Numbered from the stretch's first letter, positions 7,297 to 14,746 are shown. The stretch: DNA of 19,636 nucleotides from an uncultured Treponema sp. (GCA_937885475.1 CAKZZR010000243.1:1-19636), one strand, 5' to 3'. Translations and numbers: made by a program. Notes: generated from the letters alone by a model not told the origin.

Positions 7297-8817
7297 TTAT
7301 TTCAGGCAGGAAACATCAAGTTCGTCAAAGCCCGCCATAAGGTTCTGTGCGATTTTTACAAGCTTCGCAAGGTCACCATTCCGCGCGCCCTCAATATTCA
7401 TCGGCATAACCGGGTCATGCAGGCTCATTCTTAGCAGTATCCAGCCCTGCGCGTCGCCTTCTTTGAATGAAAGCCGCACGCCCTCGTAGCTTTTTGGCAT
7501 GACGTAGCCGTTATGGTGCGCGCGCTCCTCAAACGTTTTAAGAACGGATGCGCCATATTCCTTAAAGCGCTCCGCAGTAATTTTAAAGCGGAATTCGCCT
7601 TCCTCAACCAGCGGCGGAAGTTTTTCGATAAAGCTGTCCAGCTTTTTTCCGTCCCTGGCAGCTTTGGCAAGCGCCACAATCAGCTTTACCGCAAGATACG
7701 CGCCGTCGTCCAGATAATAGTTTTCCTTAAGCGCGCCGTGCCCGCTGGTTTCCATTGCAAGCGGGCAAACGGTTCCCGCCGCATTCAGTTCTTTCTGCTT
7801 GTTGATTACATTCTTGTAGCCGCGCATATAGCACAAATGCGTAAGCCCAAGAACATCCTGCAAAAAGTACGTAAGCCGGTCGCTGGTCACGCTGTCTGTA
7901 ACGATGGTGCTGCCTGGATAGTCCGGCGCAAGAATTGCCGCAACCATCGCAATAATGGCATCGCGGTTCACCTCCCTTCCGTCAGAAAGCACGGCGCTCA
8001 TGCGGTCAACGTCGGTGTCAAAAATAAGACCAAGGTCGGCGCCATTTTTTACCGTCGCGTCCTGAATGGCCTTCATCGCCGCCTTGTTTTCTGGATTGGG
8101 AATATGATTCGGGAATGAGCCGTCCGGCTCCAAAAACTGGCTTCCAGCGGTGTCTGCACCAAGCGGCTGCAAAATTTTGTCAACAAAAAATCCCGAAGCA
8201 CCGTTTCCGCTGTCCACAACAATCTTAAGCCCCCGCAGCGGTTTGTCGCCCTCGCCAGCGCCCAACCCCGTGCAAATTGCCCTGCGCAAATGAGCGGCAT
8301 ACGCGTCAATCAGGTTGTACACGCCGCTTTTAGAAATGTCAGCCGCGCTTATTTTTTTTACATCAAGCGCGTCGCTCAGCTCAAGCACCGCCGTTATGTC
8401 CTCATGCTCAAGCCCGCCGTCAGAATCAAAAAATTTAAGACCGTTCCTATTGAACGGAAGATGACTCGCCGTAATCATAACCGAACCGTCAAAATGTGTG
8501 TCGTCAAACACAATCGACATGAACATTGCAGGCGTCGTCGCCATTCCGCAGCGCACAACGCGCACGCCGGCATCAATAAGCCCCTTTGCAACGGCAACCT
8601 CAAGCGCCGGTCCAGAAATGCGCGAATCCCGCCCAATTCCCACCGTAAGCTGATCAAGCGGCTTAGCCGTTTTTTTGCCAAGCCACAGCGCAAACGCGGC
8701 TCCAATCTTAAGGCAGGCTTCCTCGGTCAGGTTCACCGGCTCGCCCTCAACACCTTCCAGCGCCACCCCGCGGATGTCGCTTCCATTCTGCAATTTCAAT
8801 AAATCCTGTTTCGTCAT
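7297..8817 (-). CDS. Phosphoglucomutase/phosphomannomutase family protein
   Basis: The 506-residue protein belongs to the alpha-D-phosphohexomutase superfamily, which moves phosphate between C1 and C6 of hexoses and supplies precursors for glycan and storage polymers. All four active-site loops are visible: phosphoserine loop TASHLPFNRNG (Ser118), metal loop DTDVDR (267-272), sugar loop TSGH near 355, and phosphate loop RMSLHDP near 462. The second Asn-Pro of the common TASHNP is LP here, and the phosphate loop has HDP instead of TEP, so substrate preference cannot be read off. An in-frame ATG at 8925 would include the promoter; MTKQDLLKLQNGSDIRG at 8817 is the sensible start. The start lies only 6 nt past the -10, so the mRNA is probably leaderless. 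Confidence 0.93.
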   Translation of the reverse strand: MTKQDLLKLQNGSDIRGVALEGVEGEPVNLTEEACLKIGAAFALWLGKKTAKPLDQLTVGIGRDSRISGPALEVAVAKGLIDAGVRVVRCGMATTPAMFMSIVFDDTHFDGSVMITASHLPFNRNGLKFFDSDGGLEHEDITAVLELSDALDVKKISAADISKSGVYNLIDAYAAHLRRAICTGLGAGEGDKPLRGLKIVVDSGNGASGFFVDKILQPLGADTAGSQFLEPDGSFPNHIPNPENKAAMKAIQDATVKNGADLGLIFDTDVDRMSAVLSDGREVNRDAIIAMVAAILAPDYPGSTIVTDSVTSDRLTYFLQDVLGLTHLCYMRGYKNVINKQKELNAAGTVCPLAMETSGHGALKENYYLDDGAYLAVKLIVALAKAARDGKKLDSFIEKLPPLVEEGEFRFKITAERFKEYGASVLKTFEERAHHNGYVMPKSYEGVRLSFKEGDAQGWILLRMSLHDPVMPMNIEGARNGDLAKLVKIAQNLMAGFDELDVSCLK

Positions 8818-8823
8818 ACAAAC

Positions 8824-8852
8824 AGTATACCAAGCCAAAAGAATTATGTCAG
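8824..8852 (-). promoter_or_regulatory. Promoter of the phosphohexomutase gene, predicted leaderless
   Basis: On the minus strand CTGACA (8847-8852), a 17-bp spacer and TATACT (8824-8829), preceded by TGG as in an extended -10. The -10 ends 6 nt before the ATG at 8817, so transcription should begin at or next to the A of the start codon. No Shine-Dalgarno is present or possible. Confidence 0.8.
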
Positions 8853-8869
8853 TCAAATTACAAAACAAC

Positions 8870-9010
8870 AACAAGGGCGCAAACGGAACTCGTAACCGGT
8901 GTTCCAGGGTTCCGCTCGCGCTCATTCAAAACGTCCTGCACTACGTTCCGTCCGTTTTGAACGGCTACGCCGCCCTTACACCCCGGCGCAGGAACCTTTG
9001 CAGAACGCAT
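8870..9010. other. GC-rich gene-free stretch with inverted repeats
   Basis: This stretch lies between the phosphohexomutase promoter and the 23-residue peptide gene. It is visibly richer in GC than the AT-rich DNA on both sides and has no credible reading frame. It contains TTCAAAACG/CGTTTTGAA arms (9 bp each, about 8927-8963) and GGAAC/GTTCC arms around 8886-8910. It might be a dispersed intergenic repeat, a small RNA or the decayed end of a gene. I cannot tell which without a genome-wide search. Confidence 0.35.
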
Positions 9011-9015
9011 GCTGC

Positions 9016-9087
9016 TCAGCTAAAAAAGAGAGCACATACAAAAATAACAGCCGCAAAAATAACGCAGCCAATAATATATGGAATCAT
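9016..9087 (-). CDS. Predicted 23-residue membrane peptide
   Basis: ATG 9087 to TGA 9016 encodes 23 residues, starting MIPYIIGCVIFAAVIF and ending CALFFS. Nearly the whole peptide is one hydrophobic helix with no charged side chain, long enough to span a membrane. Translation signals are good: AGAGGT at 9093-9098 lies 5 nt before the ATG, and a consensus TATAAT lies at 9118-9123. No family is recognised. It could be a regulatory small membrane protein or a toxin-like peptide. Its position between two other genes on the same strand gives no functional hint. The clean ribosome binding site is the main reason to believe it is translated. Confidence 0.55.
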   Translation of the reverse strand: MIPYIIGCVIFAAVIFVCALFFS

Positions 9088-9092
9088 GGTTT

Positions 9093-9123
9093 ACCTCTAA
9101 AAAATCGAGAAATACTAATTATA
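9093..9123 (-). promoter_or_regulatory. -10 element and ribosome binding site for the small membrane peptide
   Basis: On the minus strand TATAAT occupies 9118-9123 and AGAGGT 9093-9098. The -35 region is a T-run with no good match to TTGACA. Transcription would begin near 9111, giving a leader of about 24 nt. Confidence 0.45.
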
Positions 9124-9138
9124 TATAGAAGAAAGTGT

Positions 9139-9163
9139 AAAAAAAAAACGCGTCTAGCGGACG
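9139..9163 (-). terminator. Weak candidate terminator after the 111-residue protein gene
   Basis: On the minus strand a 4-bp stem CGTC-CGCTA-GACG (9151-9163) overlapping the stop codon is followed by CG and a run of ten T (9139-9148). The stem is short, so termination may be partial, and the same T-run is the -35 area of the downstream peptide. Confidence 0.35.
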
Positions 9164-9489
9164 GTCTGCAACAGCAGCACAATCAGAAGGAATTTGTGAA
9201 GTAATTTTACAGCAAAAACGACGGCAATCAGCACACAAAAAGCGCGCAAAAGCTGCGGTGCGCGGGGCGGAACGGCAATAGAGTAGCCAAAGCATTTTTC
9301 TTCTGCGTTGCGCTCTGCCACCAATTTCTGGGGCGTTATAATTTCCAGCGCGCAGGAAAATTTTTCGGACACAACAAGGCGTGCGCTTTTTTGCGCCGCC
9401 TCTTCGCCAAGAGAACCAACCTGCGGAATTTTTTTGGCGTACGGCGCAAAAACCATCGCCGCCGCCAAAACCACTGCCCAAAATCTCAC
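9154..9489 (-). CDS. Hypothetical 111-residue secreted or membrane-anchored protein
   Basis: From a GTG at 9489 the frame encodes 111 residues. The N-terminus MRFWAVVLAAAMVFAPYA followed by KK looks like a signal peptide or N-terminal anchor. A central part of about 55 residues (VVSEKFSCALEIITPQKLVA onward, two Cys) is followed by a hydrophobic C-terminal segment at about 82-107 (LLRAFCVLIAVVFAVKLLHK) and a short tail LQTVR. An ATG six codons upstream would place the promoter -10 inside the gene and put MRYNGG in front of the signal sequence; the GTG sits exactly 6 nt past the -10 and is preferred. No family is recognised. The gene is divergent from the RNA methyltransferase and is probably transcribed as a leaderless mRNA. 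Confidence 0.6.
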   Translation of the reverse strand: MRFWAVVLAAAMVFAPYAKKIPQVGSLGEEAAQKSARLVVSEKFSCALEIITPQKLVAERNAEEKCFGYSIAVPPRAPQLLRAFCVLIAVVFAVKLLHKFLLIVLLLQTVR

Positions 9490-9495
9490 GCCCCC

Positions 9496-9524
9496 ATTGT
9501 ACCGCATTGCAAGAGCGCATGCAA
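9496..9524 (-). promoter_or_regulatory. Promoter of the 111-residue protein gene, predicted leaderless
   Basis: On the minus strand TTGCAT (9519-9524), 17-bp spacer, TACAAT (9496-9501), then GGGGGC and the GTG start. The spacing from the -10 to the start codon is 6 nt, as for the phosphohexomutase gene. Confidence 0.75.
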
Positions 9525-9588
9525 ATCAAGGGGCGCAAGATTAAAAGTTCGCCATGAGGTTATTTTTTTGGGTCTTTTAAGACTAAAA

Positions 9589-9625
9589 TTTTGACAATTC
9601 ATTAAAAAATGTCATTTTGACAATT
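9589..9625. repeat. 12-bp direct repeat in the methyltransferase promoter region
   Basis: ATTTTGACAATT occurs at 9589-9600 and again at 9614-9625, exactly 25 bp apart. The first copy also forms a TGACA...TGTCA inverted pair with bases 9610-9614. Each copy contains TTGACA, but neither has a good -10 at 17 bp. It overlaps the -35 of the methyltransferase-tetR promoter, so a regulator binding here could control both genes. Confidence 0.6.
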
Positions 9626-9652
9626 GCCCTGTTTTTGTAAAAATGTTATATT
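9624..9652 (+). promoter_or_regulatory. Promoter of the RNA methyltransferase-tetR pair, predicted leaderless
   Basis: TTGCCC (9624-9629), 17-bp spacer and TATATT (9647-9652); the ATG follows after 7 nt at 9660. The sequence between contains no purine-rich ribosome binding site. TTGACA at 9617-9622 could serve as an alternative -35 with a poorer -10. Confidence 0.65.
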
Positions 9653-9659
9653 CTTCTAT

Positions 9660-10907
9660 ATGAATACGCTTGTTGCGCTGTGTCCCGTAGGGGCGGAAAA
9701 GGTTCTTGGGAACGAAATTAAATTTTTGGGCTACTCTTTAAAGGGCAATGCGCCCGGCCGCGTTTTTTTTGAGGGCGACAACGACGCTTTGTTCCGCGCG
9801 AACTTGTGCCTGCGCACTGCCGACCGCGTGTATCTTCAGATGGCCTCCTACCACGCAGAGGATTTTGACCAGCTGTTTGACGGCGTATACAACATTCCCT
9901 GGCACGACTATTTTAAGAAAGATTCAAAAATTACGATTGACAAGGTGCGCTGCCACAAAAGCAAGCTGAATTCAGAGCACGCGATTCAGTCTGTGGTGCA
10001 AAAGGCGGTCTACCAAAAATTGACGGAACGGTTCCGCATGTCAAGCATGCCGGAAACCGGCGACGAATTCTCTGTACGCGTATACATGGAGCAGAACAAC
10101 GCGCTCATCCTGCTTGATTTGTCAGGACTTCCGCTGCATAAGCGCGGCTACCGTGTTGACGGCGGCATTGCCCCCTTGCGCGAAACGGTTGCCGCCGTCC
10201 TTCTGCAGGAAATGATGTGGCGGCGAAAAACGCCCCTGCACGACCCTTTCTGTGGTTCCGGCACCATCGCAATAGAAGCCGCGCTTTACGCTTACAACGT
10301 TGCACCGGGATTTGGCCGCCGCTTTGCGGTAGAAAAGCTTCCTATGTACAATGCGGAACGAGCCGCAGAAATCCGCGCCAAGGAAGCAGAAAAAATCCGC
10401 ACCGACGTAGAGGTTCGCATTACCGGCTCAGACATTTCCAACGAGGCAGTTGAGCGCGCAAAGAAAAATGCAGAATACGCCTGCGTCATGGCAGGACGCG
10501 CGCTTCAAACAATAGGCAGCGACGCAAAAATAATCCGCCCCGACTTCATTCAGGCAGATTTTACGGAGCTTTCCGCGCCGTACGACACGGGGCTTATCCT
10601 TACAAATCCGCCCTACGGAGAGCGCCTTGGCGACGAAGCACAGGCAGAAGAACTGTACCGCTCAATGGACGAGCTGTATAAGTCTTTCAAGGGCTGGGAA
10701 TTTGGCATCATCACGTCGCACAAAAAGTTTCAAGAAAGCTTTGGTCATTACGCGACGCTTTTAAAAGACATCAAGGCGGGAAATTTAGACACAACGCTGT
10801 ACGTATATAAGCAGAAAACAGAAAAAAATCGTTCCGGCGAAAAAAAACATTCGCAAGCCCGGAACGCGGCAAATGTAAAATCTTCAAATGGAAAAGTGAG
10901 GTTCTAG
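9660..10907 (+). CDS. rlmL: THUMP-domain class I RNA methyltransferase (RlmL/YpsC type)
   Basis: This 415-residue protein has an N-terminal ferredoxin-like plus THUMP region (about 1-155, TLVALCPVGAEKVLGNEI at the start) and a Rossmann methyltransferase domain. SAM motif I is DPFCGSGTIAIEAA from about residue 195, and the catalytic motif IV is TNPPYGERLG from about 314. This matches the N-terminal half of E. coli RlmL, which makes m2G2445 in 23S rRNA, and Bacillus YpsC; the exact target here is inferred. The C-terminal tail (after about 385) is basic and likely disordered. A TTG start 12 codons upstream is possible, but it lies in the -35. ATG 9660 sits 7 nt after the -10 without a Shine-Dalgarno. 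tetR follows by 4 nt. Confidence 0.9.
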   Translation: MNTLVALCPVGAEKVLGNEIKFLGYSLKGNAPGRVFFEGDNDALFRANLCLRTADRVYLQMASYHAEDFDQLFDGVYNIPWHDYFKKDSKITIDKVRCHKSKLNSEHAIQSVVQKAVYQKLTERFRMSSMPETGDEFSVRVYMEQNNALILLDLSGLPLHKRGYRVDGGIAPLRETVAAVLLQEMMWRRKTPLHDPFCGSGTIAIEAALYAYNVAPGFGRRFAVEKLPMYNAERAAEIRAKEAEKIRTDVEVRITGSDISNEAVERAKKNAEYACVMAGRALQTIGSDAKIIRPDFIQADFTELSAPYDTGLILTNPPYGERLGDEAQAEELYRSMDELYKSFKGWEFGIITSHKKFQESFGHYATLLKDIKAGNLDTTLYVYKQKTEKNRSGEKKHSQARNAANVKSSNGKVRF

Positions 10908-10911
10908 CATC

Positions 10912-11499
10912 ATGGTTGAGCACGACAAAAGAAGACTTGAAATCTTGGAAAAATCCCTCGATGTCTTTATCGAAGAAGGCTACGAGGACGTAACGTTCCA
11001 AAAAATTGCGGATCGCTGTGCCATAACGCGCACAACACTGTACATTTATTTTAAGAACAAGCGCGAGATTTTTTTGTGGAGCATAAAACAGCTTTTAAGC
11101 ACGCTTGAGGACGTTCTTATAAAAATCGCGACCGACACCAGCATCTCAACCCAGCAGGTTTTGCAGGACATGGTAAAATTCATACTGAACAAATGCACGG
11201 AAAACAGAAAGCTGTTCACCGTTCTTTTGGACTACCTGACACAGCTGCAAAAGTCTGGCGTAGACACCGAAGAACGCGTGCGCCGCCGCATAATCCGCTT
11301 GCACCATCTTTTGAACTGCGCCGTAATCCGAGGCATCCGCTCCGGGGAATTCAGAAAGGTAAACATCAAGGACGCAAACGAAATTCTGTACGGACTGATT
11401 GAGTCCGCCATTTTTAAGCTGACCATTCTGAATCAGAAGGACATTTCCGAAGTCTATTCTGCGGCAAACACCGTTATTGAAGGTTTTCTAAAAGTCTAA
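10912..11499 (+). CDS. TetR/AcrR family transcriptional regulator
   Basis: This 195-residue regulator has a typical N-terminal TetR helix-turn-helix at about 28-47 (TFQKIADRCAITRTTLYIYF), preceded by the helix RRLEILEKSLDVFIEEGYED. The remaining helical part would bind an unknown ligand and dimerise. It lies 4 nt after the methyltransferase stop codon, with GAGG about 10 nt before the ATG, so it is co-transcribed with that gene. Its 3' end overlaps the convergent lipoprotein gene by 12 bp. Plausible targets are its own transcript (direct repeat at 9589-9625) or the palindrome at 12539-12559; neither is proven. Confidence 0.93.
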   Translation: MVEHDKRRLEILEKSLDVFIEEGYEDVTFQKIADRCAITRTTLYIYFKNKREIFLWSIKQLLSTLEDVLIKIATDTSISTQQVLQDMVKFILNKCTENRKLFTVLLDYLTQLQKSGVDTEERVRRRIIRLHHLLNCAVIRGIRSGEFRKVNIKDANEILYGLIESAIFKLTILNQKDISEVYSAANTVIEGFLKV

Positions 11500-12405
11500 G
11501 GCAAGAACTGCGCGCTCACTTTCGACGGGAACCGTATAGCTGTACGAACTTTCGTCTGTTCCCGGGCGTTTTACCGTAAAATTCTTTGCAGTCTCATCGT
11601 CAACCATCAGTCCAATTTTTGTTTTGGTTGACCAATGCACTGTCGTGTATTCGATTCCTTCTTCCTCGTCGTCATCCACATATATTGGCTCTACGCGCTG
11701 ATACAATACGCCAATGACGCTCAGTTCCTTTTCAAGATATTCAAGCGGAAGGATTGAGACCATTGGGCGCTCTTTTCCTTCGTTTACGCTTTTTCCTTTT
11801 TCTGTGCCCATTCCTACAAGAATCGCATCGCTTTCAGTTTTCAGAGCAAGAACGACAGCGTAGTCTCCGGCAAAATCCTGCGTGCAAGTTCCGCCCTCAG
11901 CAGCAGAAAGAAGCTCAGGCTGTATATCAATGCTGCCGTTTTCCAGCACCAAATTGGAAGTCTCAGTTTTATAATTCAAAATCACTTCTTTTGTGCCACT
12001 TTGCGCAAGAACCGGGCTTGGCTCGCTTGCAAAGTCCGAGTCAGAAACAATGACTGCCTTTGACCAGCTGGTATATTTGTAGTTGTCGTTCAGGCGGTAG
12101 CGCGCGCGGTATGTGTATCCGTCTTTGGTGTTTGCCGCAAGCTCATCATAAAAAATGAACGAAATGCGCGAGGTTTTCTTAGGAATTATTTCGCCGATAT
12201 TGTATTCATCATCGTCCGAATTCTTGCGGAAAATATTTATGTATTCCGCGCCGTTCAAGTTCGGAACAGAAATAATAACGTGCTTGGCGGCAGCATTCCA
12301 TTCCACGCTGAGTGTTTCTTCAACCTCGTCGTCAGATACATCATGGCACGCTATTAATATAGAAGAAAGCAAGAGAATTCCAATTAAAGACAGCGATTTT
12401 TTCAT
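11488..12405 (-). CDS. Predicted lipoprotein with a fibronectin-III-like domain
   Basis: This 305-residue protein starts MKKSLSLIGILLLSS and has the lipobox LIAC with Cys20, so it should be lipidated and exported. Residues of about 30-120 (LSVEWNAAAKHVIISVP through YTYRARYRLNDNYKYTSW) have the strand pattern of a fibronectin type III domain. The remainder is acidic, with a DDDEEEGIEY patch, and is not recognised. Spirochaetes commonly display such lipoproteins. The start is set by AGAGGT 5 nt upstream. It is a single gene, convergent with tetR (12-bp overlap) and divergent from the second chemoreceptor, with 186 bp between. No terminator is visible at its 3' end. Confidence 0.85.
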   Translation of the reverse strand: MKKSLSLIGILLLSSILIACHDVSDDEVEETLSVEWNAAAKHVIISVPNLNGAEYINIFRKNSDDDEYNIGEIIPKKTSRISFIFYDELAANTKDGYTYRARYRLNDNYKYTSWSKAVIVSDSDFASEPSPVLAQSGTKEVILNYKTETSNLVLENGSIDIQPELLSAAEGGTCTQDFAGDYAVVLALKTESDAILVGMGTEKGKSVNEGKERPMVSILPLEYLEKELSVIGVLYQRVEPIYVDDDEEEGIEYTTVHWSTKTKIGLMVDDETAKNFTVKRPGTDESSYSYTVPVESERAVLALDF

Positions 12406-12522
12406 AATAGACCTCTTTTTAAGAATATCGGAAGAATCAGGCGTTTTCTTTAATTGCTCCCGCGCTCAGCCCTTATGCCCGCACAAGCAAGATTTTTTTT
12501 TCTCATTTTTTTTGTTACAAAA

Positions 12523-12559
12523 TTGACAAACCTACATTTCGTATTAAAATGTAATACGA
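12523..12559 (+). promoter_or_regulatory. Promoter of the second chemoreceptor with an overlapping operator-like palindrome
   Basis: TTGACA (12523-12528), 16-bp spacer and TAAAAT (12545-12550). An inverted repeat with 8-bp perfect arms, TCGTATTA (12539-12546) and TAATACGA (12552-12559), separated by 5 nt, covers the -10. A repressor dimer bound there would block the promoter. The AAAGGGG ribosome binding site lies further downstream at about 12576-12582. Confidence 0.7.
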
Positions 12560-12591
12560 GTTTATAAGACCAAATAAAGGGGTTATTCTTT

Positions 12592-14718
12592 ATGAATGGT
12601 AGTAATACTACTAATCAGAAGCGAACAAGTCTTACAGCTCGGCTTGCGCTTCTTATCGGAATCACGATAGTCGCAATCAATGTAATTCAGGTTCTTTTTG
12701 TTACATCAAATGCTAAAAAAGACATCATCGCCGAAGACCTGGATATGTACAACAACATGATAGACGGCTATGCGCTTTCGCTTCAAAACGATTTGGAGGG
12801 ATATTTTAAAGAGCTGAATGGATATGTACATGCAGACATCATGGAAGACGGCAACTTGGAAAATGTGTACGAATGGATTATGGATCCCGAGCATCGCGAC
12901 ATGCACGGAGATTTTGACTACATCATGCTTGCAGGTCCGGAAGGTCGTGCGCGAACTGACCTTGGCGGAATTACGGACATCCGTGAACGCGATTATTTTA
13001 AGGCAGTCATGCAGCAGGGTAAGGAAAGCTTTGTTGACAATCCGGTAATCGGAAAAACCACCGGTCTGCCAGTCATTCACATTACCCGCGCCCTCAAGGA
13101 TAAGAATGGAAGAACGTTCGCCATGATTTCTGGCGTTGTGAACATAAATCTTATCACAGAGGAAATCAATAAGATTAAGATTGGCGACAGGGGCTACGGC
13201 TACCTAATTGCAAGCGACGGTCTTGTTATCGCGCACCCGCAGAAGGACTTTGTAATGCAGAAGAACTTCATTACAGGAATCACAGGTGGCGAGAACGGCA
13301 AGAATGGCGACATGATTAAGGTTGCCAAGGCAATGACGCAACGCCAGCGCGGTTCTGAATTCATCAATGCGAATGGACGTGTCGGCAAGGATCTGATTGT
13401 CTACACTCCGATAGAGGGAACGCCGTGGTCATTCGCGCTTTCTATTCCAGACAATCAGATTTATGACTTGGTAAATACAATCCGTTCCCTCATGTTTGTA
13501 TTTGCGCTTGTAAGCGTGCTTCTGCTTGTGGTAATCTCAGGCGCATTGCTGATTACGGCGCTCAAGCCGCTTTCTGTAGTGGAGAAGGCAATTTCCGGCA
13601 TCGCGTCCGGCGACGCAGACCTTACGCGCCGCATAGATATAGACTCAAACAACGAGATTGGCTACGTGGTAAAGGGCTTCAACGCGTTCTCTGGCAAGCT
13701 TCAGACCATTATTTCAGACGTAAAAGCATCAAAGAACGAGCTGAGCATTGCCGGCGAGGACTTGACGGCAAGCACGCAGGACACCTCAAGCGCAATCACG
13801 CAGATTTTGAGCAACATCGAAGAAATCGGAAATCAGATTACGTCCCAGGCTGCCGGTGTTGAGGAAACAGCCGGTGCCGTAAACGAAATCGCTTCCAATA
13901 TCGAGTCTCTTGAGCATATGATTGAAAACCAAAGCTCCGGCGTTACTCAGGCTTCTGCCGCAGTAGAGCAGATGATTGGCAACATCAAGTCGGTAAACGC
14001 TTCCGTTGACAAGATGGCGCAGTCGTTCAGCGATTTGCGCACGAACGCGCAGCACGGCTTCAGCAAGCAGCAGGATGTGAACGAGCGTATCCAGCAGATT
14101 GAGCAGCAGTCGTCCATGCTTCAGGAAGCCAATGCCGCTATTTCGGCAATCGCAGAGCAAACGAACCTGCTTGCCATGAACGCAGCCATTGAGGCGGCAC
14201 ACGCAGGCGATGCCGGTAAGGGCTTTGCCGTTGTTGCTGACGAAATCCGCAAGCTTTCAGAAACTTCTACGGCGCAGTCAAAGACAATCGGCGACCAGCT
14301 GAGCAACATTTCGGAATCAATTATGGGCGTTGTTACCGCCTCCAACGAGTCAAGCATGGCGTTTGAGGCTGTTTCTGGTCAGATTGAGACAACCGACGAG
14401 CTTGTCATTCAGATTAAGTCTGCAATGGAAGAGCAGAACGAAGGTTCCAAGCAAATCAGCGACGCGCTGCTTGTCATGAACAACAGCACGCTTGAAGTAA
14501 AGAATGCTTCCGTTGAGATGGCAGAAGGAAACAAGGCGATTCTTGATGAGATGAAGAATCTTCAGAATTCTGCCCTTGTCATGAAAGACAGCATGAATCA
14601 GATGTCTGCCGGTGCACGCAAGATTAACGATACCGGCGTGGCGCTTGGCGGCGTTTCTGAAAAAATCCGCGATTCCATCGACAAAATCGGTGCACAGATT
14701 GATCAGTTCAAAGTATAA
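12592..14718 (+). CDS. Methyl-accepting chemotaxis protein with a double-Cache-like sensor
   Basis: This 708-residue chemoreceptor has a membrane helix at about 15-37, a sensor of about 260 residues, a second helix at about 298-322, a HAMP domain (about 323-375) and a long signalling domain. The sensor has dCache features (RERDYFKAVMQQGKESFVD, then GYGYLIASDGLVIAHP); the aromatic W expected in amino-acid-binding dCache motifs is not seen, so the ligand is open. The signalling tip at about 518-552 contains AEQTNLLAMNAAIEAAHAGD. It ends DQFKV, with no CheR pentapeptide. AGGGG about 9 nt before the ATG supports the start. It is a single-gene unit between a palindrome-covered promoter and a strong terminator. 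Confidence 0.96.
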   Translation: MNGSNTTNQKRTSLTARLALLIGITIVAINVIQVLFVTSNAKKDIIAEDLDMYNNMIDGYALSLQNDLEGYFKELNGYVHADIMEDGNLENVYEWIMDPEHRDMHGDFDYIMLAGPEGRARTDLGGITDIRERDYFKAVMQQGKESFVDNPVIGKTTGLPVIHITRALKDKNGRTFAMISGVVNINLITEEINKIKIGDRGYGYLIASDGLVIAHPQKDFVMQKNFITGITGGENGKNGDMIKVAKAMTQRQRGSEFINANGRVGKDLIVYTPIEGTPWSFALSIPDNQIYDLVNTIRSLMFVFALVSVLLLVVISGALLITALKPLSVVEKAISGIASGDADLTRRIDIDSNNEIGYVVKGFNAFSGKLQTIISDVKASKNELSIAGEDLTASTQDTSSAITQILSNIEEIGNQITSQAAGVEETAGAVNEIASNIESLEHMIENQSSGVTQASAAVEQMIGNIKSVNASVDKMAQSFSDLRTNAQHGFSKQQDVNERIQQIEQQSSMLQEANAAISAIAEQTNLLAMNAAIEAAHAGDAGKGFAVVADEIRKLSETSTAQSKTIGDQLSNISESIMGVVTASNESSMAFEAVSGQIETTDELVIQIKSAMEEQNEGSKQISDALLVMNNSTLEVKNASVEMAEGNKAILDEMKNLQNSALVMKDSMNQMSAGARKINDTGVALGGVSEKIRDSIDKIGAQIDQFKV

Positions 14719-14746
14719 CAACATTCTTGTTTCATAAAACTCCTTT

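Noticed and set aside
8899..9204. 101-codon plus-strand frame across the GC-rich island
   Set aside because: It is Arg/Lys-rich with no family resemblance or ribosome binding site, and it runs over the small peptide's promoter and start.
9624..9659. TTG start 12 codons upstream for the RNA methyltransferase
   Set aside because: It lies within the -35 hexamer of the best promoter and adds a Cys/Phe-rich peptide that does not fit the family start.
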